Positions 58,917-64,000 of a DNA stretch of 64,000 nt are shown piece by piece. Source of the DNA: Bradyrhizobium sp. dw_411 (GTDB taxonomy: Bacteria > Pseudomonadota > Alphaproteobacteria > Rhizobiales > Xanthobacteraceae); assembly GCF_018449695.1 (NCBI RefSeq), contig NZ_JAAVUY010000014.1:1-64000 (forward strand), given 5' to 3'. Within the stretch, counting starts at the first letter, position 1. Each line of letters begins with the position of its first letter. A program made the translations under genes and the position numbers. A model generated the notes under the pieces. That model ran no database searches. It was given only the letters and a program-made list of their open reading frames with translations, and was not told where the DNA came from.

Positions 58917-60575
58917 TCACACCGTCCCGTCGACCACCACCTCGATCAATTTCGCGCCGGGCCGGCTGAACGCCGACTTGAGCGTCGGCCCGACATTCCC
59001 GGGGTCGGTGACACGCGTTGCCTCGAGCCCGAGCGATTTCGCCATCCCGACAAAATCCACCGGGGGATCGACAAAATCCATGCCGACATAATGATCGTCG
59101 CCGTGAAACGCGAGCAGCCGCTGCTTGATGATGCGATAGCCGCCATTGTTGGCGATCACGACCGTCAACGGCAGCTTGTGATGCGCAGCGGTCCACAGCG
59201 CCTGGATCGAATACATCGCGCTGCCATCACCCGAAAAACACACCACCGGCCGGTCCGGATTGGCGAGGCTGACGCCGACCGAAGCCGGCAATCCCCAGCC
59301 GATGCCGCCCGAAGCCAGTGCATGAAAATCGTAGCGATCGCGATAGGGCCGCAGCGCCAATACCTGCCGCGAAGAGGTCAGGGCTTCATCGACAAGAATG
59401 GCATTGCCGGGCATCGCCTCGATCAATTGCAGTGTCAGCCATTCCGGATCGATCGGCGAACGATGGCTTGCCTTTAGAATTTTCTCGACCGCCTTAGCGC
59501 GATTGGCAGTCCAATTGTTGGCAGCGAGCGCGGCCATGCCTTGTTTGGCAAGCGCCTCAAGTGCAGCGCCACCGGCGGATTTGAGCACCGGGATCAGCGC
59601 ACGCAGGGTTTCCCGCACATCGGCCTTGAGCGCGATCTCGGCGCCGAAATTCTTGGCGATGTCCCAATCGACGAGACCGATCTGCACCACTGGCATGCCT
59701 TCCGGCAGCGGATCGGTTTCACTATGCACCGACATCCGCAGCGGATCCGCGCCGAGCGCGATCATCAGATCGTAAGGTGCTAACGTCTCACGCACCTGCG
59801 TCTGCGAGCGCGTCAGCGCGCCCATGAAGCAGGGGCTCTCCGAGAGAAAATGCGAACCGTAGGGCGCGGACTGCTGATACGCCGGACAACCCAGCACTTC
59901 CGCCAGTGCGGCGGCCTCCTTCAGCGCGTCGCTCTTGACGATTTCATCGCCGGCAATGATGACCGGCCGTTCCGCTTTGAGGATGCGTTGCGCCAGCGCC
60001 TGCAACGCTTCGTCGGAAGGTTTCACCCGCGTATCGATCCGCGTCGAACGACCGAGGTCTATGCCGGCTTCGGCATTGAGGATGTCTCCCGGCAGCGAGA
60101 TGAATACCGGCCCGGTCGGCGGCGTGGTCGCGATCTTGGCGGCGCGGCGCACGATGCGCGGCAGGTCCTCAAGCCGCGTCACCTCGACGGCCCATTTCAC
60201 CAGCGGTTCGGCCATGCGGACCAGCGGTCCGAACAGCAGCGGCTCCATCAACCCGTGGCCCTGCTCCTGCTGGCCGGCGGTCAGGATCATCGGCGTTCCC
60301 GTGAATTGCGCGTTGTAAAGCGAGCCCATCGCGTTGCCGAGCCCGGGCGCGACATGGACGTTGCAGGCGACGAGACGGCCCGACGCCCGGCTGTAGCCGT
60401 CGGCGATCGCAACCACCAGGCTTTCCTGCATCGCCATCACATAGGTGAGGTCAGGATGATCCTTCAGCGCATGCATGATCGGCAATTCGGTGGTGCCGGG
60501 ATTGCCGAACAGATGCGTGATGCCCTCATCCTTCAGCAATGCGAGAAAGGCCGAGCGCCCGGTAATGCGATTCAT
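58917..60575 (-). CDS. Thiamine-diphosphate enzyme (benzoylformate-decarboxylase-like)
   Basis: The 552-residue protein has the N-terminal ThDP pyrimidine domain (G-N-P-G-T-T-E-L-P with the catalytic Glu), a central domain and the C-terminal cofactor motif G-D-G-S-A-M-Y-x16-N-N. It resembles benzoylformate decarboxylase and related acetolactate-synthase-like enzymes that decarboxylate 2-oxo acids. The ATG at 60575 is preceded by AAGGGGAG. The substrate is uncertain. Confidence 0.88.
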   Translation of the reverse strand: MNRITGRSAFLALLKDEGITHLFGNPGTTELPIMHALKDHPDLTYVMAMQESLVVAIADGYSRASGRLVACNVHVAPGLGNAMGSLYNAQFTGTPMILTAGQQEQGHGLMEPLLFGPLVRMAEPLVKWAVEVTRLEDLPRIVRRAAKIATTPPTGPVFISLPGDILNAEAGIDLGRSTRIDTRVKPSDEALQALAQRILKAERPVIIAGDEIVKSDALKEAAALAEVLGCPAYQQSAPYGSHFLSESPCFMGALTRSQTQVRETLAPYDLMIALGADPLRMSVHSETDPLPEGMPVVQIGLVDWDIAKNFGAEIALKADVRETLRALIPVLKSAGGAALEALAKQGMAALAANNWTANRAKAVEKILKASHRSPIDPEWLTLQLIEAMPGNAILVDEALTSSRQVLALRPYRDRYDFHALASGGIGWGLPASVGVSLANPDRPVVCFSGDGSAMYSIQALWTAAHHKLPLTVVIANNGGYRIIKQRLLAFHGDDHYVGMDFVDPPVDFVGMAKSLGLEATRVTDPGNVGPTLKSAFSRPGAKLIEVVVDGTV

Positions 60576-60660
60576 CAAAATCTCCCCTTCCCGCGGTCGT
60601 CACGCCGTGATTCGCGCATCATGGCTGATGTCAGCCGATAAGATCAAGGAAACCAGCAAA

Positions 60661-60695
60661 CCCGTAGCCCGGATGAGCGAAGCGACATCCGGGGC
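60661..60695. repeat. Short dispersed repeat (GTAGCCCGGATGAGCG type)
   Basis: CCCGTAGCCCGGATGAGCGA followed by AGCGACATCCGGG is the hairpin core of a widespread proteobacterial intergenic element. It lies just upstream of the ThDP gene. Confidence 0.6.
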
Positions 60696-60726
60696 TTCAC
60701 CATGTTTTCTTTCCCTCATCACTCTT

Positions 60727-60809
60727 CGTCATTCCGGGATGGTGCGTTAGCACCAGACCCGGAATCTCGAGATTCCGGGATCGATGCTACGCATCGCCCC
60801 GGAATGACG
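60727..60809. repeat. Cloverleaf-like palindromic repeat, copy 2 (inverted)
   Basis: Reading this segment on the reverse strand gives the same element as copy 1 at 50717-50798: outer CGTCATTCC/GGAATGACG, CGATGC-GTA-GCATCG, CCGGAATCTC-GAGATTCCGG and TGGTGC-TAAC-GCACCA. The last hairpin differs from copy 1 on both sides of the stem so that pairing is kept. Confidence 0.8.
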
Positions 60810-60818
60810 GCGTGTGAT

Positions 60819-61949
60819 TCACGCTTTCTCCAACGCGTCATGAACGGGATAATCGGTATAGCCCGCCTCCTCGCCGCCGTAGAAGGTCGCCCTGTTGTAC
60901 GGCGTCAACGGATATCCGTGTTGCAAGCGCCGTGGCAGATCCGGGTTGGAGATGAAGATACGGCCGAACGCAATTGCGTCGGCATGGCCGGCTGCAATCG
61001 CGGCTTCAGCGGTCTCGCCTGTAAAGCCGCCGGCCGTGATCAGCACGCCACGCCACATCGGGCGAAACAGCTCCATCGCTGACGGCACGTTCTGATGATT
61101 GACCTCGGCACGGCCGGCGCCGCTCGAGCGTGGCTCGATGAAATGCAGATAGGCCAAACCAAGCGGATCGAGCGCCTTGACGACATGGCTGTAGAGCGGC
61201 ATCGGATCGGCCTCGCCGCTGCCATTGGCAATGCCATAGGGCGTCAATCGAACGCCGACGCGATTGGCGCCCCAGACATCGATCGCGGCCTGCGTGACCT
61301 CCAGCAGGAATCGCGTGCGGTTGGCGATCGAGCCGCCATATTGATCGGTGCGCAGATTGGTTTTCGATTGCAGGAATTGCTCGATCAGATAGCCGTTGGC
61401 GCCGTGGATCTCGACGCCGTCAAAGCCGGCCTTCAGTGCATTTGTTGCGCCCTGCCGGAACGCCTCGACCACCGCGGCAACTTCGGCGGTTTCAAGCGCG
61501 CGCGGCGTCTCATACGGCGCCATCTTGCCGTCGGCCGTCATCGCCATCATGCCCTCGACACTGATCGGAACGGCCGACGGCGCGACCGGCGGCCCGCCGC
61601 CCGGCTGGTGCGAGGAATGCGAGACCCGCCCGACATGCCAGAGCTGGAGAAAGATCACCCCGCCCTTGGCGTGAACCGCGTCGACGACCGCGCGCCATCC
61701 CGCGATTTGCTGCTCGGTATAGATACCCGGCACGGCGGGATTGCCGCGCCCCGCGGCCATCACGGGCGTGGCCTCGGCGATGATCAATCCGCCCGGCGTG
61801 GCGCGCTGCCGGTAATATTCCACGTTCAGCGGCCGCGGCGCGAAGCTCGATTTCTCGGACCGCATCCGTGTCAACGGCGCCATCACGACGCGGTGCGCAA
61901 GCGTGTAGGGACCGACCTGAAGTGGCGAAAACAACTTGGGATAATTCAT
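60819..61949 (-). CDS. Old Yellow Enzyme family alkene reductase (NemA-like)
   Basis: The 376-residue flavoprotein reduces activated C=C bonds such as N-ethylmaleimide, or nitro-esters, with NAD(P)H. The FMN barrel is complete, with H-V-G-R-V-S-H, A-N-G-Y-L-I-E-Q-F-L and T-D-Q-Y-G-G-S-I-A-N-R-x-R-F. The R-M-R-S motif near the start fits. It sits upstream of and parallel to the ThDP gene, separated by two repeats, so a joint operon is doubtful. Confidence 0.9.
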   Translation of the reverse strand: MNYPKLFSPLQVGPYTLAHRVVMAPLTRMRSEKSSFAPRPLNVEYYRQRATPGGLIIAEATPVMAAGRGNPAVPGIYTEQQIAGWRAVVDAVHAKGGVIFLQLWHVGRVSHSSHQPGGGPPVAPSAVPISVEGMMAMTADGKMAPYETPRALETAEVAAVVEAFRQGATNALKAGFDGVEIHGANGYLIEQFLQSKTNLRTDQYGGSIANRTRFLLEVTQAAIDVWGANRVGVRLTPYGIANGSGEADPMPLYSHVVKALDPLGLAYLHFIEPRSSGAGRAEVNHQNVPSAMELFRPMWRGVLITAGGFTGETAEAAIAAGHADAIAFGRIFISNPDLPRRLQHGYPLTPYNRATFYGGEEAGYTDYPVHDALEKA

Positions 61950-62058
61950 TTCTGCCCCGGGATTTTGTGTTGGTCCCGATATGTAGCCGGTTCATGCGGT
62001 TCGCAAAAGAGCGGGAGGTGCGACCGAGGGTCTCCTATGCCGTTTCGTGATCTCTCAA

Positions 62059-62179
62059 CGTCGTCCCGGCGAACGCCGGGACCCATACGCCGCGGCCTAT
62101 CGTTCAAAGATGCTGTTCGACGACTTCGCGCAACACAACGCCCCGTGGCTATGGGTCCCGGCTCAAGGCCGGGACGACG
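62059..62179. repeat. Palindromic intergenic repeat (GTCCCGGCG type)
   Basis: CGTCGTCCCGGCGAACGCCG GGACCCAT at the left is mirrored by ATGGGTCCCGGCTCAAGGCC GGGACGACG at the right, with a longer unique-looking centre. It lies in the 236-base region between the OYE and TPR genes, which has no other feature. Confidence 0.78.
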
Positions 62180-62185
62180 ATGCGT

Positions 62186-64000
62186 TCATATCATCGGCTG
62201 GAGTTCGGCGAGAAGCGGCTCCAGCAAGGCGCCATAGCTGTGGCGCCGTCCGATCGAACTCGTGTAGATCGGCCTTCTGACCTGAGCCGCACTCGAGGTG
62301 CGGACAATTCTCGTCGTCAAATAGAATTCAAGACATTGCGGATCCCAGGGCAGGCCGCAATGGGCGACGATGCGGCGCGCCACGCCCTCGACGTCGGCAA
62401 CCGTGTCCTCGTAATGGACATCGAGGATACGTTGGGGCGGCAGCACCCGGTGCCAATGCCGCATCAGGGCTTCATAATGCCGGTAGTAGCGCCCAAGTTC
62501 AGCGAGATCATAGGTCTGGAAATTGCCTTCCGTGAACAGCTTGGAGAAACAGGAGATGCAGGTATCTACGGGATCCCGGACGGCATGAATGATGGTCGCA
62601 TTGGGCAATGCGAGATGAATCAGTCCGGCAAATGCAAAATTGGCAGGCATTTTATCCGTGACATGAGACGCCGCCGGGGCCAACTGCTGGACTCCGGCCA
62701 GATAATGCCGGCCGAGTTCGCGAAAATGTTCGTCCGACATATGCAAGGCGATCTCCGGATAGGCCGGTGTCTCCCCGATCGAAGCCTGGATATCGAACAC
62801 CGCCCGATCCAGCAGCTTTAATTCTCCGGCGCCGTAAATCTGAGGGTGGCTCGCCAGGATCTGCTCGATAAGGGTCGTTCCCGACCGCGGCATTCCCACA
62901 ATGAAGATCGGCTTGGCCGAGGGCTCGCCGGCGCTTTTCGCGGCACCCATGAATGCCGGTGTAAACACCTGCTGCACACGGTCGATAAGCCCCAACACCG
63001 CGGCATCTTCATATTCGATGCGGCCGCGCTTGAGCTTGTTGCCTGCCAACAGCCGCCCGAACTCGTCTTCCGGCCGGCCGATGTCCGCATAAGCCTTGGC
63101 CAAGGCAAAATGCAGATCGATCTGCTTGGCGATCGGCAGGGACGCTTCATCCTCCGACAACGCTTCCAGCGCCGTCAGGAAGCGATCGCCATTCGTGTAT
63201 TTGATGAGTTCGCCCAGTTGACGAAAGTAGGCGGGCTCTCGCGGCGCCAGCGCGATGGCCCGTTCAGACGCTTCGCGGGCTTCGGTCAACCGGCCAAGAT
63301 CCATCAAGGCGACGCTGAGATTGTGATGTGGCCCGGCCAGAGCGGGTTTCAGCGCGATCGCACGCCGCGTGGCCACCTCCGCCTCATGATGCCTGTTCAG
63401 CGCGATGAGAGCGTTTCCGAGATTGAAATGGGCCTCGGCGCAATCCGGATCGCGCGCGACAGCCCGCCGCATCACATCCTCGGCTTCATCATGTTTACCG
63501 AGATCGACAAGCACTTTCCCGAGATTGCACAGGGATACGATATGATCCGGCTTGAGTTCGATAGCGTGCCGGATCACGGCCTCGGCTTCCTGCAGACGGC
63601 CGTAGTCAGTGAACACGATTCCGAGATTGCAATAGGCTTCGACATAATCCGGCTTGAGCGCGATGGCGCGCCGCAGCTCCCGCTCCGCTTCGCCTGTATG
63701 CCCAAGTTTTTGAAGAGCGCTGCCCCGGCCATTGATGGCGGCAACAAAGCTGGAGTCCAGGGCCAGGGCCTTGTCGTAATCCACCAACGCTTCGTCAATT
63801 CGGCCGAGCTCCTGCAGCAGATTGCCGCGATTGTTGAGCACTGTGGTCAAGCGGGGACTTAAGACCAGCGCCCGGTCGTAGCTCAAAAGCGCCGCTTCCG
63901 GCCGCTTGATGGCCGCCAATACGACCGCGCGATTATTGTGCGCCTCGACAAAATCCGGATTCAGCGAAAGGGCCGCATCAAAATTCGCAAGCGCCTCTTC
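62186..64000 (-). CDS. TPR-repeat sulfotransferase (partial, runs off the right edge)
   Basis: The visible 605 residues continue in frame past the first ATG (63919) to the window edge, so the true start is outside. The N-terminal part has about eight TPR units, many with the form x-x-A-x-x-N-L-G-x-x-L. The C-terminal part is a sulfotransferase with the PAPS 5'-phosphosulfate loop F-I-V-G-M-P-R-S-G-T-T-L-I-E-Q-I-L and the 3'-phosphate motif H-A-V-R-D-P-V-D-T-C. Such bacterial proteins may sulfate a surface glycan or lipid. The acceptor is unknown. It ends right at the repeat at 62059-62179. Confidence 0.9.
   Translation of the reverse strand, partial: EEALANFDAALSLNPDFVEAHNNRAVVLAAIKRPEAALLSYDRALVLSPRLTTVLNNRGNLLQELGRIDEALVDYDKALALDSSFVAAINGRGSALQKLGHTGEAERELRRAIALKPDYVEAYCNLGIVFTDYGRLQEAEAVIRHAIELKPDHIVSLCNLGKVLVDLGKHDEAEDVMRRAVARDPDCAEAHFNLGNALIALNRHHEAEVATRRAIALKPALAGPHHNLSVALMDLGRLTEAREASERAIALAPREPAYFRQLGELIKYTNGDRFLTALEALSEDEASLPIAKQIDLHFALAKAYADIGRPEDEFGRLLAGNKLKRGRIEYEDAAVLGLIDRVQQVFTPAFMGAAKSAGEPSAKPIFIVGMPRSGTTLIEQILASHPQIYGAGELKLLDRAVFDIQASIGETPAYPEIALHMSDEHFRELGRHYLAGVQQLAPAASHVTDKMPANFAFAGLIHLALPNATIIHAVRDPVDTCISCFSKLFTEGNFQTYDLAELGRYYRHYEALMRHWHRVLPPQRILDVHYEDTVADVEGVARRIVAHCGLPWDPQCLEFYLTTRIVRTSSAAQVRRPIYTSSIGRRHSYGALLEPLLAELQPMI

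Noticed and set aside
1..64000. tRNA, rRNA, CRISPR or transposase genes.
   Set aside because: I found no cloverleaf tRNA genes with CCA-end logic, no regularly spaced direct repeats and no DDE or recombinase protein. The cloverleaf-like repeats lack tRNA sequence features.

Overview
The window looks like chromosomal DNA of a Bradyrhizobium- or Rhodopseudomonas-type alphaproteobacterium. The evidence is high GC with G/C-rich third positions, a zinc-ligand-free L36, a TorF-type porin, a lysine-rich H1-like protein, many solute-binding proteins, and palindromic intergenic repeats of the kind seen in Bradyrhizobiaceae. I see no tRNA, rRNA, CRISPR array, phage or transposase gene.

Layout. 1-7.3 kb: the end of a TPR/glycosyltransferase-like gene, a META-like secreted protein, L-lactate permease, an SbmA/YddA-like ABC exporter, an HPP membrane protein, a TorF porin and the H1-like protein. 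7.4-12.1 kb: glycolate oxidase genes glcDEF (minus strand, 4-base overlaps) and a class I cytochrome c. 12.2-14.6 kb: alpha/beta hydrolase, a 60-residue protein, a TPR lipoprotein-sized secreted protein and rpmJ. 14.9-18.3 kb: amidohydrolase, HAD dehalogenase, YbaK-type deacylase and an HTH-like protein. 18.3-22.4 kb: an orphan Bug-type binding protein and a LysR/pirin/WrbA module. 22.5-38.2 kb: DUF5996, then a surface-polysaccharide region (acyltransferase, SGNH esterase, Wzy-like ligase/polymerase, CelD-like acyltransferase, GT4, GT2, GH10, DUF6492, Wzx flippase, Wzz/BY-kinase-like co-polymerase, WecB/TagA transferase). 38.3-45 kb: cupin, MctP with DUF3311, GlcG-like protein, a second orphan Bug protein and an NHL-repeat protein. 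44.8-48.8 kb: LysR with divergent EmrAB pump. 48.9-56.6 kb: small secreted protein, a frameshifted carboxymuconolactone-decarboxylase-like gene, D-amino-acid transaminase, a polar amino-acid ABC transporter with two tandem binding proteins, and an M20 peptidase. 56.7-62 kb: a second carboxymuconolactone-decarboxylase-like gene, flavin monooxygenase, ThDP enzyme and an Old Yellow Enzyme. 62.2 kb to the end: a TPR-sulfotransferase running off the window.

How it fits together. Small-carboxylate uptake and oxidation recurs: LctP, GlcDEF, MctP and a GlcG-like protein. The lactate permease has a perfect TTGGT-N3-ACCAA dyad upstream and glcD a 26-bp perfect palindrome, but no GntR-type regulator lies in the window. 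The polysaccharide region lacks a recognisable initiating phosphoglycosyl transferase and a Wza-type exporter here, so it is probably part of a split locus. Its most unusual members are a co-polymerase whose kinase domain has lost the P-loop and a Tat-exported GH10 enzyme. Several strong operator-like palindromes and an 82/83-bp cloverleaf-like repeat with compensatory stem changes are the best non-coding observations. I found no clear-cut new defence or mobile system.
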